DNA from: Ensifer adhaerens
GTDB lineage: Bacteria > Pseudomonadota > Alphaproteobacteria > Rhizobiales > Rhizobiaceae
Direction of reading: 5' to 3'
Length of the DNA: 64,000 nucleotides
NCBI RefSeq assembly: GCF_028993555.1
Contig: NZ_CP118612.1
Coordinates: 558,001 to 622,000, forward strand
Below the pieces are notes generated by a model that searched no databases, had not been told where the DNA came from, and saw only the letters and a list, made by a program, of their open reading frames with translations. Below are positions 26,893 through 36,759 of the stretch, piece by piece. Every line of letters begins with the position of its first letter. Position 1 is the first letter of the stretch. Position numbers and translations under genes: made by a program.

Positions 26893-27377
26893 GCCCAAAA
26901 GCCTCGAAGAAACGTCGGAGGCGTTTTGAGTTTTTCGGCCTTCCGTTCGACGTTCTCAAAGCAGCTATATTTGGATCCGAGCATCGGCCGCTCGTCTTCC
27001 TTGATATGGCAGTCAATCAGCTTTCCGTCGTCGGTCAGGCGCTGGTAAGGACGATTGCTGGCGTGATAGCCGCCCACGCAGATCGGCCATAGGTACAGAT
27101 CCGCCAGTTGCGCCATCGGCGAAGTCTTCTGTTTGGTTTTGAACTCGTAGAGCGTCTGGGTCAACTGCTCGCGGATCAAGGGGCCGTACTTATCGGAATT
27201 GTCCCTAGCGAACGGCATTCCCTCCGCCTTTAGAGCCTTGTAGTAGCCCTCCAGGTTTGCATCTTCAGCTTTGTTGCAGCGCTCAGGATGCACGCGCAGC
27301 TTCATGCCCGGATGTGCTGAAGGATCTTTGTGGTGTTCACATGCTCGCCCGATTTTGGCTCTTCCCTGCCCTTCCAT
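26875..27377 (-). pseudogene. DUF3800-like protein remnant fused to a toxin tail
   Basis: About 160 codons on the minus strand resemble the C-terminal half of DUF3800 proteins (MKLRVHPERCNKAEDANLEG, KTSPMAQLADLYLWP, GYHASNRPYQRL). The N-terminal catalytic half is missing. After FLRGFWAS the frame runs into the repeat junction, where a frame-shifted end of a PIN toxin (VPVVNPW in another frame) lies. The open frame continues to 26802 only by chance. DUF3800 proteins have an RNase H-like fold and no firm function. I recognise the family from memory, so the assignment is moderate. Confidence 0.5.
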
Positions 27378-27471
27378 ATCGCAGGATCGAAACCGCCGCG
27401 ACCAGTTGGTCCGAAAAACTATCCTTCGCGAAAGGGCAATGAGATACAGAGGGTGTCCGGCACCCAGCGGC

Positions 27472-27600
27472 TCACGCCGACGTTTCCCAAGGATTGATCA
27501 CGGAGGCACCGGTGTCTTCGAAATCCTTGACGTTGCGTGTGACAAGGATGAGATCGTGAACGATGGCAGTCGCGGCTTGCCGGTAGCCGGGGCATTGTTG
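27472..27600 (-). pseudogene. PIN-domain toxin, C-terminal fragment
   Basis: About 40 codons match only the end of a VapC-type PIN toxin: ATAIVHDLILVTRNVKDFED followed by SVINPWE and a stop at 27472. The N-terminal active-site residues are missing, and no antitoxin is next to it. Two bases of another frame overlap the surrounding debris. It is one of several decayed toxin loci in the window. Confidence 0.65.
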
Positions 27601-27836
27601 GCCCGACGAGCAGTTGGAGGCGTTGCCGCACTCATTGAGCCGACTAGGCTGCTGTAGGTCGCTACTGCCGCCGGGAAGTTACAGAGGGGGCAGCAGAAGC
27701 TGATCCAGCTTGGAACACCGCTCGTGATCCCGCGCCGGCGGATCGCGATCCAGTTTCAGACGCTGGCCTGATAGACTTTTGAAACGGGCGTCCTACAATC
27801 CAACAACTGCGTTCTTGTGAAAGGCAATCGCGCGAA

Positions 27837-29579
27837 ATGGCCGAGGAACGCGCCCAACGCCGCCTTGCCGCCATCATGGCCGCCGATGTGGTCGGCTACA
27901 GCCGACTTATTGAACAGCATGAGGCAGGCACACTTGCAGCACTGAGAGACCGGCGACGGACCGTCCTGACGCCACTCGTGACGCGCCATCATGGACGCAT
28001 CGTCAAGGTGATGGGCGACGGCGTGCTGGTCGAGTTCGGAAGCGCCGTCAACGCGGTCGTGTGCGCGGTCGAGCTGCAAAACGGGATGGCGGATGCCAAC
28101 AACGGCCTGCCAGAGGATCGCAAAGTCATTCTCCGGGTCGGCATCAATCTGGGTGATGTCGTCGTCGATGGAGGCGATCTGTATGGCGACGGCGTTAACG
28201 TGGCCGCCCGCCTGCAGGGCATTGCCGCGCCGGGAGAAATCTGTGTTGCTGGAAGCGTCTACGATCAGGTCAAGCGAAAGCTCGACTTCGGCTTCGATGA
28301 ACTTGGTCCGCAAACCATGAAGAACATCACCGAGCCAGTGCTTGCCTATAGAGTCTGGTCGTCATCGTCGATGACGCAGGAGAATTACGTCCCAGTGGAG
28401 AAGACGGCCAGGCCGCTGCCCGCCACGCCTTCGATTGCCGTCCTTCCGTTCACCAACATGAGCAACGATCCCGAGGAAGAGTCATTTGTTGACGGCCTGA
28501 CCGAAGATCTGATCACGGACCTCTCTAGGACCGCCGGATTGTTCGTCATCGCCCGGAACTCGACCTTCGCCTACAAGGGCAAGCCTGTGGACGTGCGCCG
28601 TGTCGCACGCGATCTTGGTGTGCGTTATCTTCTCGAGGGCAGCGCTCGGCGGGCTGCGGGGCGGGTGCGCATCAATGCCCAGTTGATCGATGCGATTAGA
28701 GGGGACCACCTTTGGGCCGAACGGTTCGACCGTGGCTTGGAGGACATCTTCGCCGTGCAGGATGAGGTGACGGGCAAGATAGTCGAAGCGTTGGTCGGCA
28801 GGCTGACGGCCGCGCCTGTGCGCAACAGACCCACGAACTTGGAAGCTTACGAGCTCTGTGTACGTGCGCGGCCTCTGAGCCAGCGAACGGCACTGGACGC
28901 GCGAGAAGCGATTTTCCTGCTGGAGCGCGCGATCGCACTAGATCCCGAATACGCTGAAGCGCATCGCTTGTTGGCGCTTAATCTGTGGTTGGGTTGGGAG
29001 TTCTGGGACAAGCCGGTGGACCCCACCCGGGCAAGGGCCATGGCGGAAGCGCAACGGGCCGTAACGCTCGACCCGAACGACGCCGGAAATCGCTGGGTAC
29101 TGGGAATCATCCTGGGATATGAACGTCGATGGGCGGAATCGGATGCTGAGTTTGACGCCACCTTCAAACTCGATCCGAACTATGCTGACGCTTGGGCGAT
29201 ACGCGCAGATCTGACTACGTTGAAGGGCCATCCGGCAGAAGCTATCGAATACGTGCTCAAGGCACTCCGGCTCAACCCGCACCCACCCGGCTGGTATTAC
29301 TGGATCTTGGGACAGGCCCAATACGCGCTTCGAGATCACGAGTCGGCAGTGCATACGTTGCGCAGGCCCGAAACCTACCGCACGACATCGCGTCGGATTC
29401 TTGCAGCGAGCTTGGCGCAATTGGGCCGTCTAGAGGAGGCGCGCCAGGAAGCCGAGATGTTCATGATCAGCAATCCAAATTTCACGATCCGGCATTGGTC
29501 CGCCCCACAGCCTTTCCGCGACGAAGACTTGCGGCGGTACTTCGAGGAGGGCTATCGCATGGCAGGGCTGCCAGAGTAG
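27837..29579 (+). CDS. Class III adenylate/guanylate cyclase with TPR tail
   Basis: A 580-residue cytoplasmic protein. Residues 8-180 are a class III cyclase domain with the metal-binding aspartates in MAADVVGYSRL and KVMGDGVLVEF and the DGVNVAARLQ segment. Residues 200-320 carry the SIAVLPFTNMSNDPEEESFV domain found between cyclase and TPR parts in rhizobial proteins. The remainder has TPR-like helical repeats. It should make cAMP or cGMP under control of protein contacts. No membrane segment is visible. It stands alone, with debris on both sides. The neighbour at 34748 encodes a second cyclase of different design. Confidence 0.9.
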   Translation: MAEERAQRRLAAIMAADVVGYSRLIEQHEAGTLAALRDRRRTVLTPLVTRHHGRIVKVMGDGVLVEFGSAVNAVVCAVELQNGMADANNGLPEDRKVILRVGINLGDVVVDGGDLYGDGVNVAARLQGIAAPGEICVAGSVYDQVKRKLDFGFDELGPQTMKNITEPVLAYRVWSSSSMTQENYVPVEKTARPLPATPSIAVLPFTNMSNDPEEESFVDGLTEDLITDLSRTAGLFVIARNSTFAYKGKPVDVRRVARDLGVRYLLEGSARRAAGRVRINAQLIDAIRGDHLWAERFDRGLEDIFAVQDEVTGKIVEALVGRLTAAPVRNRPTNLEAYELCVRARPLSQRTALDAREAIFLLERAIALDPEYAEAHRLLALNLWLGWEFWDKPVDPTRARAMAEAQRAVTLDPNDAGNRWVLGIILGYERRWAESDAEFDATFKLDPNYADAWAIRADLTTLKGHPAEAIEYVLKALRLNPHPPGWYYWILGQAQYALRDHESAVHTLRRPETYRTTSRRILAASLAQLGRLEEARQEAEMFMISNPNFTIRHWSAPQPFRDEDLRRYFEEGYRMAGLPE

Positions 29580-29761
29580 GGTAGGTCTCCGGCCGGCGGA
29601 CTGGCTCCTCTTCAAGCAGCAGCCTCGTTCAGGCGGTTCAAATTTGAGACTTCAGCTCTGCGCTACCGGACCATCGAATCCGTGCAACTGAATGACGGCA
29701 ACGGGTCAGTTAGGGACGGCGATCCTAGCCCGCTGAATGTCTGCTATCGCGTTCTGAACGC
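29580..29761. other. Short gap before DUF1016 remnant
   Basis: About 180 bases after the cyclase gene. It contains no intact gene and probably includes further decayed 5' sequence of the DUF1016 gene. Confidence 0.4.
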
Positions 29762-30649
29762 CAAAAGCTGCCGGTCGGCAGCCGCGTCATCGATCGGTTG
29801 GCCGGCGCGATTTCCCAGATGACGGGACTTTCGCCACGAAACCTCAAATACATGCGCGCCTTTGCTGAGCCGTTCCCGGACAAGCAAATCGTGCAACAGC
29901 TTGTTGCACAATTGCCCTGGGGCCATAACGTGAAACTCGTCGAAGCCCTGAAAAAGCGATGAAGAGAGGCTGTGGTATGCGCGCCCGGCCGTAGAACATG
30001 GGAGGAGCCGGAACGTCCTCGTCCATCAGATCGAAAGCGGTTTCTACCAGCGCCAAGGAAAAGCGCTGACCAACTTTGGTGGACATTGCCCGCCCCTCAG
30101 TCAGACTTGGCGCAGGAGTTGAGCAAAGACCCATACAGCTTCGATTTTCTCGCTCTCGGCCCGGCGATATCCGAGAGCGAACTTGAGCAAGGCCTCATCG
30201 AGCATCTACGCTCCTTGATGTTGGAGCTTGGCAAAGGCTTTGCATTCGTCGGCAGCCAATATCATCTCGAAGTGGGCGGTCAGGACTATTATCTAAACCT
30301 CCTGTTCTATCATCTCCGACTGCGCTGTTTCGTAGTTGTCGAGCTCAAGATTGAAGAATTCAAGCCGGAGTTCGCCGGCAAGATGAACTTCTATCTTTCC
30401 GCGGTAGACGACCAACTTCGACACGAGTCCGATGCTCCAAGCATCGGGATCATTCTTTGCAAAGGCAAGAACGAGGTAATCGTCGAGTACGCTCTTCGAG
30501 ATTCGACAAAGCCGATGGGCGTTGCAGAGTATCGGCTATCCACCGCCCTTCCCCAACCATTACAAAGAGAGCTACCAACCGAAGCTGAGCTTGCGCGGGA
30601 ATTTCCGTTAATTGTCGCTAGTAAAGCTCCGCATAGAAATCGAGCGTGA
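29762..30649 (+). pseudogene. DUF1016/YhcG-type nuclease, frameshifted
   Basis: Several frames together spell a DUF1016 protein. GLSPRNLKYMRAFAEPFPD and LVAQLPWGHNVKLVEAL lie before a TGA at about 29961. A middle part with SRNVLVHQIESGFYQRQGKA lies in another frame. The C-terminal PD-(D/E)XK-like part, with KDPYSFDFLALGP to FVVVELKIEEFKPEFAGKM, is in a third. The C-terminal nuclease core keeps its VELK motif, but the frameshifts split the protein. DUF1016 proteins often sit next to restriction systems; none is present here. The end is joined to an unrelated fragment near 30610. Confidence 0.8.
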
Positions 30650-30896
30650 AATCCGGTTGTTGATGGCCGACCAAACTGACAGCGAGAGACCTGCCGCGCA
30701 TGGTCCGATGCTTGCCGAACTCCAGCGTCTCGGACTTGCGCCCAAAGCCGCAGACCAATTTCGAGGCGCCCTTCACACGATGAACAGAGCGGCGCACGGC
30801 CAGGACGTCGATCCTGCGGACGCGGCTGTGGCGACCGGGGTTGCAACTGCCTTCCTCGCCGAGCTTCAAGCCATTCGCAACGGCCAACTCTGTTGA
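30612..30896 (+). CDS. Small protein, DUF4145-like C-terminal part
   Basis: A 94-residue frame whose first part (LVKLRIEIEREIRLLM) and middle (RGALHTMNRAAHGQDVDPAD) resemble the C-terminal, HEPN-like end of DUF4145-type proteins. The likely full-length protein would begin further upstream, where DUF1016 sequence is found instead, so this is probably a truncated gene joined to the nuclease remnant. It may still be translated from the ATG at 30612 or 30663. No function can be given. Confidence 0.45.
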   Translation: MSLVKLRIEIEREIRLLMADQTDSERPAAHGPMLAELQRLGLAPKAADQFRGALHTMNRAAHGQDVDPADAAVATGVATAFLAELQAIRNGQLC

Positions 30897-30946
30897 ATGG
30901 CAAAGGCCCGCGGCTGGTCGGCGCGGTCGAACTCAGCGGTCCAGCG

Positions 30947-30962
30947 GATACATTATGCGATC
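30947..30962. repeat. 16-bp dispersed repeat, copy 1
   Basis: GATACATTATGCGATC, preceded by CCAGCG. It is identical to 38736-38751 and has one difference from 39601-39616. All three copies lie in the cargo next to broken or toxin genes and on the same strand. Confidence 0.6.
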
Positions 30963-31299
30963 ATTCTGGCACAGAACACAGAACGCGAACGTCTTCGCTA
31001 CTGCCGTGTACGAGGCTCGTGAAGATCGGCTCCCTTCAACCCGCTGCTGCATTCGCCGATAACGCTTGGAATTGCCGGGTGCTGGCCCTGCGACGATGGA
31101 ACCGGGATGGGAAGATCGATACCCAGCGGCCGGCCGAACAGGATTACTGTGGCAGCAATTGCGTCTTCCGAGCCCAGATGGAGCATGGCGGTGAAGTAAC
31201 CTCGTCACACCTGATCAGATGGAGTATTCTACCCATCCTAGCGCCGGCCATGGCGCACCCCGTGGTGGTGACGGTAGCGCTTCGACGCGAGCTGATTGC
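30963..31299. other. Gene-poor stretch before the kinase gene
   Basis: About 335 bases. The kinase frame is open from 31219, but I place its start at 31300. No clear promoter or hairpin was found. Confidence 0.4.
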
Positions 31300-34200
31300 A
31301 TGGGGGATACTGCAGTGGAGGGGCGCGGGGCGGATAAATCAAGTGTCAGTCTCAGGCAACAGGTCGAACTGCTGAAGCGGGAGCTTGACGAGGCACTCGA
31401 GCAACAGACAGCGACGAGCGAGATATTGCGGGTCATTCCGACCTCAACCAGCTCCGTACAGCCCGTCTTCGATGCGATAGCGAAAAGCGCAGCGAGGCTG
31501 TGCGCGGCAGAATTCTGCTTTGTGTTTCGGTTCGACGGTGAGCTCATGCACGCCGTCGCCTATCACGGCGTATCGCGCGAAGGCATTGAAGCGGTAAATG
31601 CCATCTTCCCGCGGCCCCCCTATCGGGGCAATATAACGGGGCGAGCCTTTCTCAGCGGTACCATAGAGCAGATTCCTGACGTATTTGCCGACCCTGAATA
31701 CCAATTGCTCCCGCTGGCGAAAATCGTGTCTTATCGCAGTGCGATCGGCGTGCCGTTGGTGCTGACAGGGCGTCCGATCGGAGCGATCGGCGTTAGTCGA
31801 CGTGAGGTCGGATACTTTCCAGAACGGCAGATCAAACTCCTGCGAACCTTCGCCGATCAAGCCGTGATCGCGATCGAGAACGTCCGTCTTTTCGAGGAGA
31901 CGCAAGCGCGCAACCGAGAGATTGGCGAGGCGCTCGAACAGCAGACGGCGACCAGCGAAATACTTCGCGTCATCTCGACCTCACCGACCGATGCGCAACC
32001 CGTGTTCGACACGATCGCCCAGCACGCCGCCCGGCTGTGCGGCGCGCAATTCTGCCACGTGTTTCGCTATGATGGCGAACTGTTGCATTTCGTGGCGCAT
32101 CACCAGCTGGAACCCGAGAGCGCGGTGCTTCCAGCCCCACCTGGTCGAGGCACTGCGGCTGGACGCTCGATCCTCAGTCGATCGGTGGAACAGATACCGG
32201 ACCGGCTCGTCGATCCGGAATACGTGTTGCACCCCGCCATAAGGGCTCAAGCGTCGAACCACCGAAGCCTGCTGGCCGCACCTATCATGCGCGGCGGTGT
32301 TCCGATCGGCACTATTGTCGTGGCACGAACCGAGCTAGGATTGTTTCCCGATCGGCAGGTCGAACTCCTCAAGACCTTCGCCGACCAGGCCGGGATCGCG
32401 ATCGAGAATGTTCGACTGTTTTCGGATCTGGAGAAGCGCAATCTCGATCTCAAGGAGGCGCTGCAACAGCAAACTGCGACAGCCGACGTTCTCAAGGTCA
32501 TCAGTCGGTCGACCTTCGATCTGCAGACGGTGCTGGATACGCTTGTCGAATCGGCGGTGCGGCTTTGCGAGGCCTATGATGCGGCCCTTTTCCTAAAGGA
32601 TGGAGACACTCTCTTCTTGAGGGCGCATCACGGGCCAATACCGATCGATTTCGTCGGCTGGCCAGTGTCGCGGGGCTGGGTGACCGGACGGGCCGTCGTT
32701 GACAGAAAACCAGTTCATGTGCCGGACCTGACGGCCGAAGCCGACGAATACCCAGAGGGACAGAGCATGGCCGTGCGGATGGGACATCGCACGATCTTGG
32801 CTGCGCCCTTGCTGCGACAAAAGGAGGCTATCGGTGGTCTCGTCATACGACGAACTGAACTCAAGCCATTTGCCGAAAAGCAGATCGACCTTCTCCAGAC
32901 CTTTGCGGACCAAGCGGTCATTGCAATTGAGAACGTGCGGCTGTTCGATGAGGTGAAATCGCGGACCGCAGAACTGGCCTTAGCGCTGGAACAGCAGACG
33001 GCGACGGCCGAGGTGCTGAAGGTTATCAGCCGTTCCGCATTCGACCTCCAATCGGTTCTGGATACCCTCGTAGCATCCGCTGCACGCCTCTGCGATGCAG
33101 ACATGGCGACGATGACCCGGCCGATAGGCGACGCGCATTATCCAGTCGCCAGCTACGGATTTTCGCAGCAATTCGATCAATATTTTCGAGCGCTCCCGCT
33201 GGAGCCGGGGCGCGGCAGCATTGTCGGGCGGACGCTGCTTGAGGTCCGGCCGGTTCAGGTGGCCGACGTCCTCGATGACCCCCAGTACGCCATGCCGGAA
33301 GCGCAACGACTCGGAGGATTCCGTACCGTGCTTGGCGTGCCGCTCCTTCGTGAAGGAAGTCCTATCGGGGTGCTCGCGTTGACCCGCTCCACTGTGCGAC
33401 CATTCACCGACAAGCAGATCGAGTTGGCATCGACCTTTGCCGACCAGGCCGTGATTGCCATCGAAAATGTGCGTCTTTTTCAGGAAGTGCGGGCGAGAAC
33501 CGATGAACTGTCCCACTCCCTCGACGCACTCAAGGCCACGCAGGACCGATTGATCCAGACGGAAAAGCTTGCCTCGCTCGGACAATTGACCGCCGGAATT
33601 GCGCATGAGATCAAGAACCCGTTGAATTTCGTGAACAACTTCTCGGCGGTATCGGTCGAGTTGCTCGAAGAGCTTCAGCAGGCGCTCGACGGCGCGGTAG
33701 CCGACGATGCACCGCGCGCCGAGATCGACACGCTCGCCGAGACGATAAAGGGTAATCTTGAAAAGATCGTCCAGCATGGCAAACGCGCCGATTCAATCGT
33801 CAAGAACATGCTGATGCATTCGCGTCAGGGGGCGGGCGAGCGCAGATGGACCAGTATCAACGCCATCGTCGAGGAGAGCCTGAATCTGGCCTATCATGGT
33901 GCTCGAGCAGAGAAGCAAGGGTTCACGATCGCGCTGGAGACATCGTTCGACCCTCTGGCCGGAGAGGCCGACCTGTACCCGCAGGACATCACACGCGCGC
34001 TTCTCAACCTTATCTCGAACGGCTTCTATGCGACGAGCAACCGCGCGGCATCAGAGCCCGGCGCCAGTTACGAGCCGACGCTCGCGGCAGTGACCAGGAA
34101 CCTTGGAGACAGCGTTGAGATCACTATCCGGGATAACGGCGTCGGAATCCCACCAGAGGTAAGGGAGAAGATGTTCAATCCTTTCTTCACAACCAAGCCT

Positions 34201-34365
34201 GCTGGTGAAGGAACCGGCCTCGGCCTCTCGCTCAGCCACGACATCATCGTCAAGCAGCATGCAGGTTCCATCGAGGTGGACACAGAACCTGGTCGTTACA
34301 CCGAGTTTCGCATTCGACTGCCGCGGAACACCCCGGCGATGCCAGCGCGGGAGGGCAGATCATGA
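31300..34365 (+). CDS. Multi-GAF sensor histidine kinase
   Basis: A protein of about 1021 residues with four successive GAF domains, each preceded by the linker [16 protein letters not shown] or a close form and ending in [15 protein letters not shown]. Then come a dimerisation domain with the phospho-acceptor His769 ([13 protein letters not shown]) and an ATPase domain with [19 protein letters not shown] and [11 protein letters not shown]. No membrane segment is present, so it senses a cytoplasmic ligand, perhaps a cyclic nucleotide, haem or light-type chromophore. The frame is open to 31219; I prefer ATG 31300. It overlaps the response-regulator gene (ATGA). Confidence 0.88.
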   Translation: MGDTAVEGRGADKSSVSLRQQVELLKRELDEALEQQTATSEILRVIPTSTSSVQPVFDAIAKSAARLCAAEFCFVFRFDGELMHAVAYHGVSREGIEAVNAIFPRPPYRGNITGRAFLSGTIEQIPDVFADPEYQLLPLAKIVSYRSAIGVPLVLTGRPIGAIGVSRREVGYFPERQIKLLRTFADQAVIAIENVRLFEETQARNREIGEALEQQTATSEILRVISTSPTDAQPVFDTIAQHAARLCGAQFCHVFRYDGELLHFVAHHQLEPESAVLPAPPGRGTAAGRSILSRSVEQIPDRLVDPEYVLHPAIRAQASNHRSLLAAPIMRGGVPIGTIVVARTELGLFPDRQVELLKTFADQAGIAIENVRLFSDLEKRNLDLKEALQQQTATADVLKVISRSTFDLQTVLDTLVESAVRLCEAYDAALFLKDGDTLFLRAHHGPIPIDFVGWPVSRGWVTGRAVVDRKPVHVPDLTAEADEYPEGQSMAVRMGHRTILAAPLLRQKEAIGGLVIRRTELKPFAEKQIDLLQTFADQAVIAIENVRLFDEVKSRTAELALALEQQTATAEVLKVISRSAFDLQSVLDTLVASAARLCDADMATMTRPIGDAHYPVASYGFSQQFDQYFRALPLEPGRGSIVGRTLLEVRPVQVADVLDDPQYAMPEAQRLGGFRTVLGVPLLREGSPIGVLALTRSTVRPFTDKQIELASTFADQAVIAIENVRLFQEVRARTDELSHSLDALKATQDRLIQTEKLASLGQLTAGIAHEIKNPLNFVNNFSAVSVELLEELQQALDGAVADDAPRAEIDTLAETIKGNLEKIVQHGKRADSIVKNMLMHSRQGAGERRWTSINAIVEESLNLAYHGARAEKQGFTIALETSFDPLAGEADLYPQDITRALLNLISNGFYATSNRAASEPGASYEPTLAAVTRNLGDSVEITIRDNGVGIPPEVREKMFNPFFTTKPAGEGTGLGLSLSHDIIVKQHAGSIEVDTEPGRYTEFRIRLPRNTPAMPAREGRS

Positions 34366-34751
34366 CCCTCCTCATTTTGGTGGTCGATGACGAGCCCGAC
34401 GTTGAATCGCTTTTCAAACAGCAGTTCCGCCATGATCTGCGCGCTGGCCGCTTTGTCATGGAGTTCGCACGATCAGCGTCATCCGCACTCGAAAGGATCG
34501 TCGATGCAGTCGACGTCACACTCATTCTCATCCTGTCCGACGTTAACATGCCGGGGATGAGCGGGCTCGAACTGGTGCCGAAGGCGAGGAGCATAAGACC
34601 CGACGTGCCGGTGATAGTGATCACGGCCTATGGTGATCCGGACACGAAGCGAAGAGCCATCGAATGTGGCGCGGAAGCATTGTTGACCAAGCCGATCGAC
34701 TTCAACGCGCTGCGAGAAGAAATCGACAGTCGGGTTGGGCGCACCGCATGA
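34362..34751 (+). CDS. Single-domain response regulator
   Basis: A 129-residue receiver with no output domain. The acidic pair Asp10/Glu11 (VVDDEPDVE), the phospho-acceptor Asp60 ([11 protein letters not shown]) and the conserved lysine in LTKPIDF are all present, so it should be phosphorylated. Its start overlaps the kinase stop and its stop overlaps the cyclase start, both by ATGA. It may pass phosphate between kinase and cyclase, or act as a sink. Confidence 0.9.
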   Translation: MTLLILVVDDEPDVESLFKQQFRHDLRAGRFVMEFARSASSALERIVDAVDVTLILILSDVNMPGMSGLELVPKARSIRPDVPVIVITAYGDPDTKRRAIECGAEALLTKPIDFNALREEIDSRVGRTA

Positions 34752-36007
34752 ACACAAACATACTCGTTGTAGACGACGAGCCGGACCTGGAGATGCTTCT
34801 TCTCCAGAAATTCCGGAAGCAGATCCGTGACGGATCGCTGCGTTTCCTGTTCGCCCGCGACGGAGTTGACGCCTTGGCCGTGCTTGCTGCCAATTGCGAC
34901 GTGGATATTGTGCTGAGCGACATCAACATGCCGCGTATGGATGGCCTGTCGCTCTTGGCGAAGCTTCAGCAATTGGACGAGGACCTATCCACGATAATCG
35001 TCTCCGCCTACAGCGATATGGCCAACATCCGCATCGCGATGAACCGCGGCGCATATGATTTCGTCACGAAGCCGATCGATTTTGCCGATCTGGAAGCGAC
35101 GATTGGCAAGACCATCCACCATGTGGCGACGCTGCGTGAGGCGCAACGCAGGCAGGCGGCGGCCGAGCACGCGCGCGCGTCGCTTTCCCGTTACTTTTCG
35201 CCTAACCTCGCCGAACGCTTGGCCAACAGCGCCGACGGCCTTGATCTTGGCGGAAAGCGCCGAGATGTTGCGTCGCTCTTTACCGATCTGACCGGGTTCA
35301 CCACATTGGCGGAAACGATCGAGCCGAATATGCTCGGGCACCTCCTCAATGATTACATCGTCGGCATGACTGACATCGTGTTCGCCCACGACGGTACAGT
35401 CGCCAAGGTCATTGGCGACGCGCTGCACGTACTTTTCGGTGCGCCGGTCGATCAGTCGGACCATGCCAGTCGCGCGATCGCCTGTTCATTCGCACTTGAC
35501 GGTTTCGCACAGTCCTTTCGTGAACACTGGCGCAGAAAGGGAATAGCCCTTGGCCACACCCGGATAGGTGCACATGCCGGCACGGCTGTAGTTGGCAACT
35601 TCGGTGGAGGAAAGTTTTTCGACTATAGTGCTTACGGCGACACCATCAACGTTGCCGCGCGCCTGGAAGCGGCCAACAAGTCGCTTGGCACGCGTATTTG
35701 CGTCAGTGGCAACCTCGCTGACGGCATGGAAGGGTTCTGCGGCCGCCCTGTTGGCGACCTCCTGCTCAGAGGCAGAGCGGAGCCGATCCGCGCTTTCGAA
35801 CCGCTGGGCGCTGAAAACTATACCAGCAGTGCGACGCAGGCGTACATGGCTGCCTTCGCAGAGCTGGAGGCCGGCGATCCTCGTGCCGTAGCTTCGTTCG
35901 CTGCGCTGGTCGGTCGCAATCCGGAGGACCCGCTCGCTGGCTTTCACCTGAAGCGACTCATGAACGGCGAATTCAGCGCAACCATCAACCTCAAGAATTT
36001 CCACTGA
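34748..36007 (+). CDS. Receiver domain fused to class III adenylate/guanylate cyclase
   Basis: A 419-residue protein: an N-terminal receiver (about residues 3-120, VVDDEPDLEML, phospho-acceptor in LSDINMPRMDG, lysine in VTKPIDF) and a C-terminal cyclase domain (about 175-370) with metal aspartates in FTDLTGFT and KVIGDALHV and the YGDTINVAARLEAAN block. Phosphorylation by the upstream kinase is expected to switch cAMP or cGMP synthesis. ATG 34748 is fixed by the ATGA overlap with the regulator gene. The last 8 codons (MNGEFSAT) are copied at 26817. Confidence 0.9.
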   Translation: MNTNILVVDDEPDLEMLLLQKFRKQIRDGSLRFLFARDGVDALAVLAANCDVDIVLSDINMPRMDGLSLLAKLQQLDEDLSTIIVSAYSDMANIRIAMNRGAYDFVTKPIDFADLEATIGKTIHHVATLREAQRRQAAAEHARASLSRYFSPNLAERLANSADGLDLGGKRRDVASLFTDLTGFTTLAETIEPNMLGHLLNDYIVGMTDIVFAHDGTVAKVIGDALHVLFGAPVDQSDHASRAIACSFALDGFAQSFREHWRRKGIALGHTRIGAHAGTAVVGNFGGGKFFDYSAYGDTINVAARLEAANKSLGTRICVSGNLADGMEGFCGRPVGDLLLRGRAEPIRAFEPLGAENYTSSATQAYMAAFAELEAGDPRAVASFAALVGRNPEDPLAGFHLKRLMNGEFSATINLKNFH

Positions 36008-36072
36008 TCGGCTGGAATCGGGCCGGGGGTGTCGATCTTATCCCTCGCCTTGAACGCATTCGAACCGGCGAC

Positions 36073-36121
36073 CCGCCGCATGGCGAGTTTACAGGTGGGT
36101 CCAAGGATTGACGACGGGGAC
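36073..36121. repeat. Repeat junction, copy B
   Basis: This segment, which covers the last codons of the fitB-type gene (NPWTHL and stop, read on the minus strand), is repeated at 26841-26892. Its partner half is 35960-35983 at the end of the cyclase gene. It is probably the source of copy A, because both flanking genes are intact here. Confidence 0.7.
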
Positions 36122-36508
36122 ACCAGCCGCCTCGAAAGGGCTTGTATCGCGTGTTGCAATTGTAAACCCCTTGGAGGCCACGATAGCGGCAATGTATCCA
36201 TCCGGTGTCGGGAATCCTTTCCCCGCCGCTCGCGCCGTTGCCGCGAGGTCCGCATAGTGCCGAGCCGCCGCAGTGTCGAATGGCAACACACGATCATCGA
36301 ACAGTGCGAGCAGGCCATCAAGCGTTTCGGCTAACGCCTTTTTGCGCCGGCCCTCCGGTAGCGCAGCGATACCAAACAGTAACTCCGCCAGCGTCACGCT
36401 GGACAGATACAAGGTTTCGGCTACTTGGTCATTCAACCACGTGCGCACTGCTAAATCCGGGGCCGGCTTCATCGCTTCGGAAACGACATTCGTGTCTAAG
36501 ACGATCAT
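36089..36508 (-). CDS. fitB: FitB-type PIN-domain toxin
   Basis: A 139-residue PIN-domain protein with a complete set of acidic residues: Asp5 (VLDTNVVSE), the glutamate in TLAELLFGI, the aspartate in TPDGYIAAIV and the aspartate in IATRDTSPF. It therefore looks active, unlike the vapC at 2733. The pairing with a short RHH antitoxin, and the length, match the FitAB type of the VapBC family. The gene overlaps the antitoxin by 4 bp. Its 3' end lies in the repeat shared with 26.8 kb. Confidence 0.88.
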   Translation of the reverse strand: MIVLDTNVVSEAMKPAPDLAVRTWLNDQVAETLYLSSVTLAELLFGIAALPEGRRKKALAETLDGLLALFDDRVLPFDTAAARHYADLAATARAAGKGFPTPDGYIAAIVASKGFTIATRDTSPFEAAGVPVVNPWTHL

Positions 36509-36759
36509 TCAAACCTCATTGGCTCAGCCGGCGCTTTGTCTCGCACTTGGTCGAACACTTCAAAATCCTCATTGGTCAGGCCAAGCCGCCCGCTTAGCTC
36601 AGCCAAGGCGTCGCCGATGCGTACACGCTGTTCGGGCTTTACCGCACGCTCCAAAATCTCGCGGACTTCCGCCTCTGTGCTGCGGCCGTGAATCGCCGCG
36701 CGAACACGCAATGCTCGGTGCACTTCATCAGGCACATTTCGTACGGTCAAGATAGCCAT
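36505..36759 (-). CDS. fitA: FitA-type ribbon-helix-helix antitoxin
   Basis: An 84-residue antitoxin. The N-terminus (MAILTVRNVPDEVHRALRVR, AAIHGRSTEAEVREILE) is the FitA-type ribbon-helix-helix that binds DNA, and the C-terminus should wrap the toxin. It overlaps the toxin gene by ATGA. Just upstream the sequence is AT-rich with TTGACT and TATAG-like elements, the probable autoregulated promoter. Confidence 0.87.
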   Translation of the reverse strand: MAILTVRNVPDEVHRALRVRAAIHGRSTEAEVREILERAVKPEQRVRIGDALAELSGRLGLTNEDFEVFDQVRDKAPAEPMRFE

